From an uncultured Bulleidia sp. (GTDB lineage Bacteria > Bacillota_I > Bacilli_A > Erysipelotrichales > Erysipelotrichaceae), in the NCBI GenBank assembly GCA_934725105.1, contig CAKVBD010000026.1, positions 1 to 29,592 on the forward strand: a stretch of DNA of 29,592 bases, in the 5' to 3' direction. The translations under genes were made by a program, and so were the position numbers. Under the pieces are notes generated by a model. The model was not told where the DNA came from. It searched no databases and saw only the letters and a program-made list of their open reading frames with translations. Below are positions 15,646 to 24,280 of this stretch, in pieces. Position 1 is the stretch's first letter; every line of letters begins with the position of its first letter.

Positions 15646-16328
15646 ACATTCACCTTCTCTTTCTTCGCAACGAGCATCAACAATCCACTTGTCACAAGCA
15701 AGGAAGGCAATAAGAATGCATCACTTCCTAATACAATCAAAAAGAAAACAGAACAGATACCGCCAATCAAAGCTGGCTGATGATTGGATGCATTTCGGTA
15801 TTGATCCACAACAATTGTGATAAATAAAGCCGTTAAAGCATAATCAATTCCCGTAACACTAGAAGGAATCAAATTCCCCGCAAGCCCTCCTAAAATAGAG
15901 CCAATGATCCAGCTCAATTGCGAAAATAACTGAATATAGAACTGAATGCTTGCTTTATCTGTATCTTCAGGATATTCCGTGATGGAATTCAACAATGCGT
16001 ATGTTTCATCTGTTAATGTATGAATCATATATGGCAGTTTTTTTCCTGTCTTCTTAAAATCTTCCACATATGTTAAGCCATAGAAGATTTGCCTTGTTGC
16101 CATGAAAGCACAAGTTAATACCACGGTAACAAACGCTGCACCACTCGCAAAAAACGATGCCAGAACCATTTGAAATGCACCTGTATAAATAAACGTTGAA
16201 CAAAGCATGGACCAAACCCATCCAAAACCACCTTGTGCCATAACTAGACCATATGCACAAGAGACAAAGAAATAGCTCACCATAATAGGAGATGTTTTCA
16301 CAAATGCAAATCTAACTTCTTTTTTCAT
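15642..16328 (-). CDS. azlC: AzlC-family branched-chain amino acid exporter
   Basis: A 228-residue membrane protein starting MKKEVRFAFVKTSPIMVSYF. It has the AzlC fold signatures: GAFQMVLASFFASGA, a RQIFYGLTYVEDFKK loop, and TDETYALLNSI about mid-protein. It pairs with azlD just downstream. Two earlier in-frame ATGs (16418 and 16397) lack a Shine-Dalgarno. A TATAAT at 16343-16338 (minus) would start transcription only 2-3 bases before ATG 16328, pointing to a nearly leaderless mRNA. No T-box or Lrp-type site was seen. Confidence 0.88.
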   Translation of the reverse strand: MKKEVRFAFVKTSPIMVSYFFVSCAYGLVMAQGGFGWVWSMLCSTFIYTGAFQMVLASFFASGAAFVTVVLTCAFMATRQIFYGLTYVEDFKKTGKKLPYMIHTLTDETYALLNSITEYPEDTDKASIQFYIQLFSQLSWIIGSILGGLAGNLIPSSVTGIDYALTALFITIVVDQYRNASNHQPALIGGICSVFFLIVLGSDAFLLPSLLVTSGLLMLVAKKEKVNV

Positions 16329-16396
16329 AATGGAAATATTATATGCTTTTTTATACCGTTTGAAACAAACTTTCAATAATTTTTTCACAATTTTCA

Positions 16397-16405
16397 TGTT
16401 ATAAC
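16397..16405 (+). promoter_or_regulatory. extended -10 promoter giving a leaderless mRNA
   Basis: TGTTATAAC (TG-N-TATAAC) ends seven bases before the ATG at 16412, so transcription should start at the A of the start codon. No Shine-Dalgarno lies between. Confidence 0.5.
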
Positions 16406-16411
16406 TAATAC

Positions 16412-16723
16412 ATGACAAAAATAAACGTAGCTACATCTACAAAGGTAGATGAAATCTGTAATTTACTAGAAAACAACGAAGAAGTTACATACAAATATGT
16501 ATGTAATATTTCTAACTGTGAAATCACATATGAAGTTGAAGACCATGGCAATCATGGGGATCTGCTTCGTTACACAAAGAATCTTATTCGTACTTTGCCT
16601 TTTGGAAAAGTTATTATGATTCGTGTTCTTTATGATGGTCAGGTATTTGATGGCGGTAAGATTCATCAGCCAGGTGAAAAAGAATACGAAGCGTTCCATT
16701 CACATATTTCCTATCGAAGATGA
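16412..16723 (+). CDS. hypothetical protein (leaderless)
   Basis: A 103-residue soluble protein with no signal peptide or membrane helix. The N-terminal half resembles an alpha/beta fold with a Cys pair (VCNISNCEITYEVEDHG); the C-terminal half has KVIMIRVLYDGQVFDGGKI and a His-rich end (EAFHSHISYRR). I do not recognise the family. No ribosome-binding site precedes ATG 16412, and the extended -10 is seven bases away, so the mRNA is probably leaderless. It diverges from azlC and ends in its own terminator. Confidence 0.65.
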   Translation: MTKINVATSTKVDEICNLLENNEEVTYKYVCNISNCEITYEVEDHGNHGDLLRYTKNLIRTLPFGKVIMIRVLYDGQVFDGGKIHQPGEKEYEAFHSHISYRR

Positions 16724-16745
16724 ACAATACTGTTCGTCTTTTTCT
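16717..16745 (+). terminator. terminator
   Basis: AAGATGAACA / TGTTCGTCTT with an ATAC loop and T-rich tail. The stem overlaps the stop codon of the preceding gene. Confidence 0.75.
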
Positions 16746-16765
16746 TATAGAATCCTTTTACCTTA

Positions 16766-16774
16766 TGATAAAAT
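16766..16774 (+). promoter_or_regulatory. extended -10 promoter, likely leaderless
   Basis: TGATAAAAT (TG-N-TAAAAT) ends seven bases before ATG 16782. No Shine-Dalgarno is present between terminator and start. Confidence 0.45.
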
Positions 16775-16781
16775 TCTGATT

Positions 16782-17420
16782 ATGAATAAAAAAACAATGA
16801 ATCGATGGGTCATCTATGGAATTGGAATGATCACACTAGCATTAGGCTTAACACTCAACACAAAAAGCAACCTGGGCGTATCTCCAATTATTTCTGTTGC
16901 GTATCTATTTTCCAATATTACAAACATTTCTTTTGGAGATGTCACGCTTCTGTATTACTGTATATTTGTTGTTTGTGAGTTTCTCTTAGATCATGAATGG
17001 AAAAACTTTCTACAAATTCCATTCAGCATTGTATTCACACGATTCTTGAATCTATTTTCTTCTATGTTTACATTTCAATGTCATGTACTACCATCACAGT
17101 TATTTGTCTTGTTATTTGCAATCATCTGTACTGGCGTTGGAGCTGCATTAACGGTAAATATGGATATTGTACCAAACCCTGGAGATGGTATTGTAAACGC
17201 AATTGCCCAAAAGATTGGTAAAGATATGGGTACCACAAAAAATATTGTCGATTTTTGTTGTGTAGGAATTACTTTACTGATTGGTTTCCTTACAAACCGA
17301 TTGTTCTATGGTATTGGAATTGGAACGATTCTGGCGATGATCTTTGTTGGAAGAGTCATTCAACTCTTTAATCAAATGTGCAAAAAACCAATCGCATTAC
17401 TGACAGACACAAAAGAATGA
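16782..17420 (+). CDS. YczE/YitT-type membrane protein
   Basis: A 212-residue integral membrane protein with about five helices. It carries the pattern of the YczE/YyaS family: RWVIYGIGMITLALGLTLNT, NLGVSPIIS near the N-terminus, and VPNPGDGIVNAIA in the middle. Function in this family is not firmly known; some members sit near regulators and transporters. ATG 16782 has no ribosome-binding site, and an extended -10 lies seven bases upstream. It ends in a terminator shared with the MATE gene. Confidence 0.8.
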   Translation: MNKKTMNRWVIYGIGMITLALGLTLNTKSNLGVSPIISVAYLFSNITNISFGDVTLLYYCIFVVCEFLLDHEWKNFLQIPFSIVFTRFLNLFSSMFTFQCHVLPSQLFVLLFAIICTGVGAALTVNMDIVPNPGDGIVNAIAQKIGKDMGTTKNIVDFCCVGITLLIGFLTNRLFYGIGIGTILAMIFVGRVIQLFNQMCKKPIALLTDTKE

Positions 17421-17437
17421 GCAGCTGCTCATTCTTT
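17412..17437. terminator. bidirectional terminator
   Basis: AAAGAATGAGC...GCTCATTCTTT is a perfect 26-bp palindrome overlapping the stop region, with T/A tracts both ways. Confidence 0.85.
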
Positions 17438-17440
17438 TTC

Positions 17441-18772
17441 TTATGCATTCAATTCTTTCAACAATGTATTTTTCAACAACAGATACGCAACGATCGCAGT
17501 GAAGATATCTGATGCTGCCTGTGCATAGATCACACCTGTATATCCAAATAACGCATGCAAGACAAAGATTAAAATTGCATAGAATACACCTTGTCTGCCT
17601 GCACTTAAAATCAATGCCTGTGTTGGTTTTCCACATGACTGGAATACACATGTCGTTACCATCACAAAACCAATAAATGGCATACCAAGCAGCACTGCAC
17701 GTAGTATTGGTGCACCTGTTTCAATCATTACCGCATCATTCATGAAAATAGAAATCATAAATGGAGCAGCGATAGACAACACGATCGATAATGTTAAAGA
17801 TATTCCAACAATTAACTGATACGCATATTTCAAACAATCTTTCATTCTTTGCTTTAATTTTGCGCCATATAAATAGCCATACAAAGGCTGTCCACCAAAC
17901 GCAAATCCAACCATGATCATCACTACGATCATCGTAATCTTAGAGACAATGCCAAAAGACGCAATCTTATCATTTCCATAAGGAAGCAAAAAGTTATTCA
18001 ATAGCATTACGCCAATACTTTGCATGACATTCGTAATAGAGCTAGGAATACCAATTGAAAGAATCTGCTTTAATTCACTTGCCTGTATATAAAACCCTTT
18101 CAGCTTCATACTCAGCCACTGACTCTTACGACAAACAAACCAGACATAGTAAATATCAGCACAGATATTACCAATGACCGTTGCGATTGCAGCACTGCCA
18201 GCACCCATATGCAAACCAAAGATAAACACAGGATCTAAAATCATATTCACAATTGACCCCGTCACAGAACCAATCATTGCTTCATTCGCATGTCCTTCTG
18301 TACGCAATAGATTTGTTGGTGCTAAAGATAAAATTACAAATGGAGAACCCAATGCAATCCAGAAATAATAGTTACTTGCATGTGTGAATGTATCCGTACT
18401 TGCACCTAGTAACGTTAAAATTGGATTTTTCAATACAAGCAATACAAAAGCAATCAATATGCCAAAGATAAAGCATCCATCTAGACAAAATACAGATAAA
18501 CGTTTTCCATCTTCATTCCTTTTCATCCCAAACAATCTAGAAATCACACTTGCTCCACCAAGGCCAAAAATATCACCCATGGCAATCAATAATGTAAAAA
18601 CTGGTCCACATAGCGTTACACCTGCCACAAGATTCGTATCTCCAGTCTTTGCCACAAAGAACATATCAACCATGTTATACACAAGTGTTAATACACCAGA
18701 GAAAACAACAGGCAATGCTAATTTCATATATGCTTTTTGAATCGGCATTTTTTCAAATAATTCATTTTCCAT
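17441..18772 (-). CDS. MATE family efflux transporter
   Basis: A 443-residue, 12-helix multidrug/toxin antiporter of the MATE family, MepA/DinF-like. The N-terminal PVVFSGVLTLVYNMVDMFFV and GLGGASVISRLFG are typical, and a second homologous half begins near residue 235 (LSIGIPSSITNVMQSIG). Such pumps use Na+ or H+ gradients to expel cationic drugs. ATG 18772 follows GAGGTGG. It diverges from a Crp/Fnr-like regulator 65 bases away, an arrangement that makes the regulator a candidate controller of the pump. Confidence 0.92.
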   Translation of the reverse strand: MENELFEKMPIQKAYMKLALPVVFSGVLTLVYNMVDMFFVAKTGDTNLVAGVTLCGPVFTLLIAMGDIFGLGGASVISRLFGMKRNEDGKRLSVFCLDGCFIFGILIAFVLLVLKNPILTLLGASTDTFTHASNYYFWIALGSPFVILSLAPTNLLRTEGHANEAMIGSVTGSIVNMILDPVFIFGLHMGAGSAAIATVIGNICADIYYVWFVCRKSQWLSMKLKGFYIQASELKQILSIGIPSSITNVMQSIGVMLLNNFLLPYGNDKIASFGIVSKITMIVVMIMVGFAFGGQPLYGYLYGAKLKQRMKDCLKYAYQLIVGISLTLSIVLSIAAPFMISIFMNDAVMIETGAPILRAVLLGMPFIGFVMVTTCVFQSCGKPTQALILSAGRQGVFYAILIFVLHALFGYTGVIYAQAASDIFTAIVAYLLLKNTLLKELNA

Positions 18773-18815
18773 AATCCACCTCGTTTCAAGATTTTATCAT
18801 TTGATCTATAATTTT

Positions 18816-18835
18816 AATGTGCCATGTGTCACATT
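18816..18835. promoter_or_regulatory. Crp-like palindromic operator in the MATE/regulator intergenic region
   Basis: AATGTGCCATGTGTCACATT matches the Crp layout TGTGA-N6-TCACA with one difference (TGTGC...TCACA). It lies just after a TATAAT (18807-18812) and just before the regulator's start codon, where binding would block its own transcription. Confidence 0.6.
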
Positions 18836-18837
18836 GT

Positions 18838-19452
18838 ATGAAAAAAATTGATAACACTTTAAAAATCCAGAAATACATGAAACAATACAAATTAAATGCA
18901 TTATTAAAAAAATATGCATTAGATTTATATCATTTTCATGCGCATGAAATACTGAATGAGAAACTGAATCCAAAAGACTTTCTATTATTTTTAGTGTCTG
19001 GTTCAATTTCAATCTCTACAATACGCATGGATGGTTCTGTTTCTCTCATTGCCAAATCAGATCCACTTGTCTGTTTTGGAGATATCGAATTTACGCAAAA
19101 CACAACAAAGCAGTATCTCATTGAAACACTTACACCTTGTTATATGCTAAGTATTGATTTATCCACAACACGAAACCAGATTAAAAAAGATCCAGATCTT
19201 CTTCTTTTTCTTTTACAAAGCGTCACAAAGAAAACAACTCTCATTGCCAATGCGAAATATGAAACAACAGATATCCGTTCTAAAGTGCTATATTATTTAG
19301 AGCACGAAACAGAAAATCAAACGATATGTGGTGTGGAACAATGTGCAAATCACATCAACGCTTCAAGAAGACAACTTCAGAGAGTTCTCAAAAATCTTGT
19401 TGAAGAAGGCATCATAGTAAAGGTCAAAAAAGGTATTTATGTCAAACAGTAA
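18838..19452 (+). CDS. Crp/Fnr-family transcriptional regulator
   Basis: A 204-residue regulator. The N-terminal part (about 30-125) is a cyclic-nucleotide-binding-like beta-roll (LLFLVSGSISISTIRMDGSVSLIAKSDPLVCFGDIEF). The C-terminal helix-turn-helix has INASRRQLQRVLKNLVEEG followed by the wing IIVKVKKGIYVKQ. No Fe-S cysteine cluster is evident and the effector is unknown. Start: ATG 18838 is preferred because ATG 18817 lies inside the operator and too close to the -10; neither has a strong Shine-Dalgarno. It overlaps the next gene by 14 bases and diverges from a MATE pump. Confidence 0.85.
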   Translation: MKKIDNTLKIQKYMKQYKLNALLKKYALDLYHFHAHEILNEKLNPKDFLLFLVSGSISISTIRMDGSVSLIAKSDPLVCFGDIEFTQNTTKQYLIETLTPCYMLSIDLSTTRNQIKKDPDLLLFLLQSVTKKTTLIANAKYETTDIRSKVLYYLEHETENQTICGVEQCANHINASRRQLQRVLKNLVEEGIIVKVKKGIYVKQ

Positions 19453-20218
19453 TGCATTTAAAATCATGAGTTTAAATTTATTAACAAGTGGAGCACGTCT
19501 ACCAGGAAATCCTCCCTTCAGCATCCGTATCCATGCCATTCAATCTATGCTGAAAGAATATGATCCAGATATTATTGGCGTACAGGAGTTGACTGATGGC
19601 ATGTTTCCCTATATGTCAAATATCTTAGAACGCTATGAAATCTTTGGAGATTCTAGACATTCTCTTGTCAGCAATGAATATTCTTCCATTCTTTTCAAAA
19701 AAGACAGATATACATTTCTTGATGGCAAAACTTTATGGCTTTCTAGAGAAGTAGAAAAGAAGGGATCAAAACATCCCCTCTCTCAATTTCCACGTATCGT
19801 TACGTATGTATATTTAAAAGATAACGAAACAGATAAGACATTGACTGTATTCAATACACATCTCGATGCAAACTTTCCGTTTGTTCGTACACAACAGTCC
19901 AAAGTTCTTTCAAAGATTATCCTCAGCCATCAGAAAGGTGACTATACACTGCTTTGCGGAGATTTTAACTGCACAAGAGTTTCCGCAGCTTTTCTATTCT
20001 TGAATCGAACACATCTCAAAGATTTGATTGATGATTCTTTTGGCTCAACACTGCGTGGTGATGTAGGTTCTATGCATTATCATCATCTTCCAATCGATCA
20101 CATCCTTGTTTCAGACAACCTTTCTATTCAAACCGTTGTAAAAATCACATATCCATATGATTCTGTATATCCAACAGACCATTTCCCAGTCATTGCACAA
20201 ATGACTTATGAAGGATAA
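19439..20218 (+). CDS. endonuclease/exonuclease/phosphatase (EEP) family protein
   Basis: A 259-residue protein of the EEP (DNase I-like/inositol phosphatase) fold with the full catalytic set: N13 in MSLNLL, E50 in GVQELTDG, H and D in FNTHLD, GDFN, and the terminal TDHFP histidine. There is no signal peptide, so it is cytoplasmic. Substrate could be nucleic acid, phosphodiester lipid or phosphate ester; the sequence does not decide. ATG 19439 overlaps the regulator's end by 14 bases and has AAGG upstream within it. It converges on the winged-helix gene with a 13-base overlap and no terminator. Confidence 0.87.
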   Translation: MSNSNAFKIMSLNLLTSGARLPGNPPFSIRIHAIQSMLKEYDPDIIGVQELTDGMFPYMSNILERYEIFGDSRHSLVSNEYSSILFKKDRYTFLDGKTLWLSREVEKKGSKHPLSQFPRIVTYVYLKDNETDKTLTVFNTHLDANFPFVRTQQSKVLSKIILSHQKGDYTLLCGDFNCTRVSAAFLFLNRTHLKDLIDDSFGSTLRGDVGSMHYHHLPIDHILVSDNLSIQTVVKITYPYDSVYPTDHFPVIAQMTYEG

Positions 20219-20493
20219 TATGCATATCCTTTCCCATAGAAGGAAAGAATATTCTTAGGAAAAGAAGGATCTTCTTCAATCTTTTCTCTTAAATGACGAA
20301 CATGAACACAGATGATTGGTTTACATGCATAAGGAACTTCTTTCCAGATGCATGCATACAATTCTTCTGCAGATAAGATCTTATTTGGATGATTCATCAG
20401 ACATTCTAATATTTCATATTCTTTTGTGGTGAGATGATATGTTTTATCATTTCTCACCACATTTCTTTTATTTTTATCTATCATGAAATTCAT
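20206..20493 (-). CDS. orphan OmpR/PhoB-type winged-helix protein (no receiver domain)
   Basis: A 95-residue protein consisting solely of a Trans_reg_C DNA-binding domain: HLTTKEYEILECLMNHPNKI, SAEELYACIWKE, then the recognition-helix pattern ICVHVRHLREKIEEDP and the wing ILSFYGKGYAYYPS. There is no phosphoreceiver. It is the last gene of the bce-like operon; AGGTGAT overlaps the permease stop and serves ATG 20493 (GTG 20502 is inside it). The complete response regulator of the operon lies at 24277-24948, so this is an additional, unphosphorylatable DNA-binding protein or a remnant. Confidence 0.8.
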   Translation of the reverse strand: MNFMIDKNKRNVVRNDKTYHLTTKEYEILECLMNHPNKILSAEELYACIWKEVPYACKPIICVHVRHLREKIEEDPSFPKNILSFYGKGYAYYPS

Positions 20494-20502
20494 ACATATC
20501 AC

Positions 20503-22458
20503 CTAGGAATGAATGATCTTGTAGTACGTATGAGATGTCAGTTTATATACAATGCCATAGAACACACCAATCATCACAAATGTAATACATGTAACAATCT
20601 TAATGAGTGTCATATCTGTAATTGTAAATAACACCATCAATTTCGATATCATTGGATATGCACAAATCAAATGCAGCCCAGCTAATGCTAATGGCATAAA
20701 GAAGACAAGTAAAATCTGTGCGTTAATCGTCTTTTTAATCTGTGCATCTTCCATACCGACTTTACGCAATACTCTGAAACGCTCAGCATCTTCCAGACCT
20801 TCTACGATTTGCTTATAGTAGATAATCAAAACCGCAGATGCCAGGAAAACAATTGATAACAATCCACCTAGTACAATGATACCGCCAAACAAGGTATAAT
20901 ACGCTTCTAATGCTGCTTGTTTTGTATCTACAGAATACATGTAACTAAAATCCAATGTGTTTGCTATTTCAGAGTTTTTCAATAGAAAACCTATTTTTTG
21001 AGACAGTGCTTCCTTATCTATCGTATATCCATCTTCAACATTTGCTAAATATGCCAATATATCTTCCGTGCCTTCTTGATATGTCAATGCATTCATCTCC
21101 TTAACCACAAGTGTTGCAGATGTATCTGTCACTGTATTGGCATCTGGAATCAGTGATTCTTTTACGATTTCCTTCACTTTCAATGGTTGATTCTGATCCA
21201 GCTGGAATGTTTGATAATCTACATTGGATTTTGATACAAGCAGACATTCATCATCATGCAATGATTCATTTTGATTTGTTAACTGATTGAATGTATCTAA
21301 ATCAATAACTGTAAATCGATCCATCGTGAAAGTATTACTGGAAGCATATCCTTTCTTTGTGAAGCTTCCAAAGAGGATATCTTTATAATGCACATAATTT
21401 CCATCTACCATATGTGCATTATTTTCCTGCACAAACTGCTGAAAAAGATCACGTAATTGTTCAACATCTTTATATGTTCCCACCTGCATCACAACATCTT
21501 TTGGATATCCACGATCTACAGAATCCTGTATTCCTGTATAGGCAGAAAAGGAAACAGAAGCAACAACCATGACCATTGTAATCAAGATACAGATCGATGC
21601 TAATCCAGCACCGTTTCTTTTCATACGGAAACGCATTGTTCCTACGGATACAAAATGATTTGGCTTATAGTAATAGTTTTTATTTTTCTCCAGTACTTTG
21701 CATAAAGCAACAGAGCCAACCGTAAACAAGATATACGTCGCAACAATCACAAGAAGAACTGCGATAAAAAATATCTGTAATGCTTTTAGTGGAGATTCAA
21801 TTGTGACTGCCATATAGTAGGCAACAGCTAAAATAACAACGCCAATCAATGCAAATACCATATTCGCCTTTGGTGCTTTTTCCCCATAGGAAGTACTATG
21901 CATCAAATGTAAAGCACTTTTTGCTTTAATACGAATTGCGCTGTAAATAAACAAAATTGCATAAATGCCCACAAACCATACTGCTACGTTAACAATCAAA
22001 TCAAAGTTAAAATAGAAACCTGTACTCACTTCTGCATGACACAAACTAAACAGTACCAGTTCAACAAGTTTACTGAGTGCAACACCAAGAAGTAAACCAC
22101 CTGCAATGACGCTGCACATGACAATCATGCTTTCAATCAAAACAAGCCGAATGATATTTCCACGATTCATTCCAAGAATGGCATACAAGCCCAATTCTTT
22201 TTCTCTTATTTTGACAAGAAAAGAATTCGCATAGAACAAGAAGAACGCGGAAAATACAGAGACAATGATCATTCCAAGTCCAAACATTGTCTGCATTGAT
22301 GCTCCACCTTCCATACTGGAAACAATTGTTGAAACATTCAGGAAATTCATGATATATGTCATTGAACACATCAAGATTCCCGCTAAGATATATGGAAAAT
22401 AATATTGCTTATTTTTTTGAATACTCAAACAAGCAAGACGAGGATAAAAGAATCTCAT
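20503..22458 (-). CDS. BceB-type ABC transporter permease (FtsX-like)
   Basis: A 651-residue permease with the BceB layout: an N-terminal helix, a first FtsX block (MIIVSVFSAFFLFYANSFLVKIREKELGLYAILGMNRG), more helices, and a large extracytoplasmic domain (about residues 310-520). A C-terminal FtsX block follows, GGIIVLGGLLSIVFLASAVL and ERFRVLRKVGMEDAQIKKTI. BceB permeases bind peptide antibiotics or their lipid-II-cycle complexes through the large loop, and signal to a BceS kinase. It lies four bases after bceA and before the orphan winged-helix gene. Confidence 0.9.
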   Translation of the reverse strand: MRFFYPRLACLSIQKNKQYYFPYILAGILMCSMTYIMNFLNVSTIVSSMEGGASMQTMFGLGMIIVSVFSAFFLFYANSFLVKIREKELGLYAILGMNRGNIIRLVLIESMIVMCSVIAGGLLLGVALSKLVELVLFSLCHAEVSTGFYFNFDLIVNVAVWFVGIYAILFIYSAIRIKAKSALHLMHSTSYGEKAPKANMVFALIGVVILAVAYYMAVTIESPLKALQIFFIAVLLVIVATYILFTVGSVALCKVLEKNKNYYYKPNHFVSVGTMRFRMKRNGAGLASICILITMVMVVASVSFSAYTGIQDSVDRGYPKDVVMQVGTYKDVEQLRDLFQQFVQENNAHMVDGNYVHYKDILFGSFTKKGYASSNTFTMDRFTVIDLDTFNQLTNQNESLHDDECLLVSKSNVDYQTFQLDQNQPLKVKEIVKESLIPDANTVTDTSATLVVKEMNALTYQEGTEDILAYLANVEDGYTIDKEALSQKIGFLLKNSEIANTLDFSYMYSVDTKQAALEAYYTLFGGIIVLGGLLSIVFLASAVLIIYYKQIVEGLEDAERFRVLRKVGMEDAQIKKTINAQILLVFFMPLALAGLHLICAYPMISKLMVLFTITDMTLIKIVTCITFVMIGVFYGIVYKLTSHTYYKIIHS

Positions 22459-22462
22459 ATGC

Positions 22463-23218
22463 TTACTCTCCTGCCTGTATACGTGTCAATGTAAGAGAGA
22501 TACTCTCATACATTTCCTGTTCACTCTTGTCTCCACGATAGATTTGATGAAATACCTGCCCATCTTTAATGAATAATACTCTTTTGGCATGTGAAGCAGC
22601 AGATGTTGAATGCGTAACCATCAGAATTGTCTGTCCTTTTTGATTGATTGCTTCAAACTGATCCAGCATCTCACTTGAACTTTTAGAATCTAAAGCACCT
22701 GTAGGTTCATCGGCAAGCAAGATATCCGGATGTGTAATCAATGCACGTGCTACGGCAACTCTTTGTTTCTGACCACCAGATACTTCATATGGGAATTTAT
22801 CCAGGATATCTGTAATATGAAGCTGTTTTGCGATTGGATCTAACAATGCATCATATTCTTTATGATTTCTACCACTTAATACAAGAGGAAGATAAATGTT
22901 ATCTCTTAATGAAAATGTATCTAATAGATTAAAATCCTGAAAAACAAATCCAAGATGCTTTCTTCTAAAATTTGCAGCTTCTTTTTCATTCATTTGACTC
23001 AAATCTTTTCCATTTAAAAGAATCTGACCTTCACTTGCCTGATCCAGTGTTGCAAGCAAATTCAAAAGTGTTGTCTTACCAGCACCGGATTCACCCATGA
23101 TTGCGACATATTCTCCATGATCCACAGAGAAATTCACATTATTTAATGCGATGACTTTATTTCCACCAAAGCGTGTCGTATATACTTTCTTAACATTTTT
23201 TACTTCTAATAAACGCAT
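22463..23218 (-). CDS. BceA-type ABC transporter ATPase
   Basis: A 251-residue ATPase of the MacB/LolD/BceA group. Walker A GESGAGKT (42-49), Q-loop FVFQDFNLLD, signature EVSGGQKQRVAVARAL, Walker B ILLADEPTGALD and switch TILMVTHS are all present. It powers the adjacent FtsX-type permease. ATG 23218 follows AAAGGAGGAC. It is separated from the kinase gene by about 80 bases containing a hairpin, so its level may differ from that of the sensor pair. Confidence 0.93.
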   Translation of the reverse strand: MRLLEVKNVKKVYTTRFGGNKVIALNNVNFSVDHGEYVAIMGESGAGKTTLLNLLATLDQASEGQILLNGKDLSQMNEKEAANFRRKHLGFVFQDFNLLDTFSLRDNIYLPLVLSGRNHKEYDALLDPIAKQLHITDILDKFPYEVSGGQKQRVAVARALITHPDILLADEPTGALDSKSSSEMLDQFEAINQKGQTILMVTHSTSAASHAKRVLFIKDGQVFHQIYRGDKSEQEMYESISLTLTRIQAGE

Positions 23219-23258
23219 GTTTATTGTCCTCCTTTTTACACACTCTAGTTTAGAAAGA

Positions 23259-23298
23259 AAAGAATCTGTATTCTATCGATTCTTCTTACAGATTCTTT
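23259..23298 (-). promoter_or_regulatory. hairpin between sensor kinase and transporter genes
   Basis: On the minus strand AAAGAATCTGTA pairs perfectly with TACAGATTCTTT across a 16-base loop, followed by TTCTTTCT. It could be a partial terminator or mRNA-processing site that sets the ratio of kinase to transporter. Confidence 0.5.
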
Positions 23299-23299
23299 G

Positions 23300-24280
23300 T
23301 TACTTCTTACAGTTTTGTAAGAATTCAATTTTTACGCAAGTTCCATGATCCACAACAGAACGAACAGTAATCTTATGATTCAAAGCATCACAAGTTCTTT
23401 TACACAAATACAAGCCAATCCCGGTTGCTCTTTGATTTTCTCTGCCATTGTAGCCTGTATAGCCATTTTCAAAGATTCTAGGAAGATCTTCCTGCTTGAT
23501 GCCAATCCCTGTATCTTCAATACAGATGCCATCATCCACTCCATAAATTGAAATACTGCCTGTATTTGTATATTTGATTGCATTTGTTAAAACCTGTTCA
23601 AATACAAAAGAAATCCATTTTTCATCCGTGACAGCTTTCAAATGAGATGGCTGAAAATGCAACGTTAATTTCTTTGCGATAAATTCACTGGATAATCGAC
23701 GAATCACTTTTCTCAGAACTTCATCAATATCATATTCTTTAAATACATAATCTGTACTTGTAGAATCCAGACGAAGATATGTCAACGCCATATCCACATA
23801 CTGCTCAATCCGGAATAAGTCTCTTTCAATATTGTGAGAAAATGGAGTATCTTCATTCTGCAGCTGCAGCTTCATGGAAGCTATTGGTGTTTTGATTTGA
23901 TGCACCCAGACCGTATAATACTCCATCATCTTCTGACGCTGTTCATTGGAAAGTGACATTTGTTTTCTTTGTGCTGCTATTAACATTTGAATGATTCGGT
24001 ATTGTTCCTCTTCAATCTTTGTCACAAAGGAAGGATACTCAACTACACTTGCGATATCTGCATCTTTGATTTTTGTTAACTGTTCATATGTTTTCTGCAT
24101 TCGAAAAAAGCGACGTATACCAAACACACATAAAATCAACAGACTTAATATATCTACATATACAATGCAGTCCATTGGTATCTGATACAAACGATAACAA
24201 ATCATCTGTAAAACAAAGATACAGATAAATACCACAATCAAAGATAGATTCTGTTTTACATATTGCATCAATAATTTCAT
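23300..24280 (-). CDS. BceS-like intramembrane-sensing histidine kinase
   Basis: A 326-residue kinase. Two helices (about 12-30 and 36-56) are joined by almost no extracellular loop, the mark of kinases that sense through a partner transporter. The HisKA site is H127 in VWVHQIKTPIASM; the N box is FEQVLTNAIKYTN, G1 DTGIGIKQEDLPRIF and G2 GIGLYLCKRTCD. It pairs with the response regulator upstream, overlapping by four bases (ATGA), and with the BceAB-type transporter downstream. Confidence 0.92.
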   Translation of the reverse strand: MKLLMQYVKQNLSLIVVFICIFVLQMICYRLYQIPMDCIVYVDILSLLILCVFGIRRFFRMQKTYEQLTKIKDADIASVVEYPSFVTKIEEEQYRIIQMLIAAQRKQMSLSNEQRQKMMEYYTVWVHQIKTPIASMKLQLQNEDTPFSHNIERDLFRIEQYVDMALTYLRLDSTSTDYVFKEYDIDEVLRKVIRRLSSEFIAKKLTLHFQPSHLKAVTDEKWISFVFEQVLTNAIKYTNTGSISIYGVDDGICIEDTGIGIKQEDLPRIFENGYTGYNGRENQRATGIGLYLCKRTCDALNHKITVRSVVDHGTCVKIEFLQNCKK

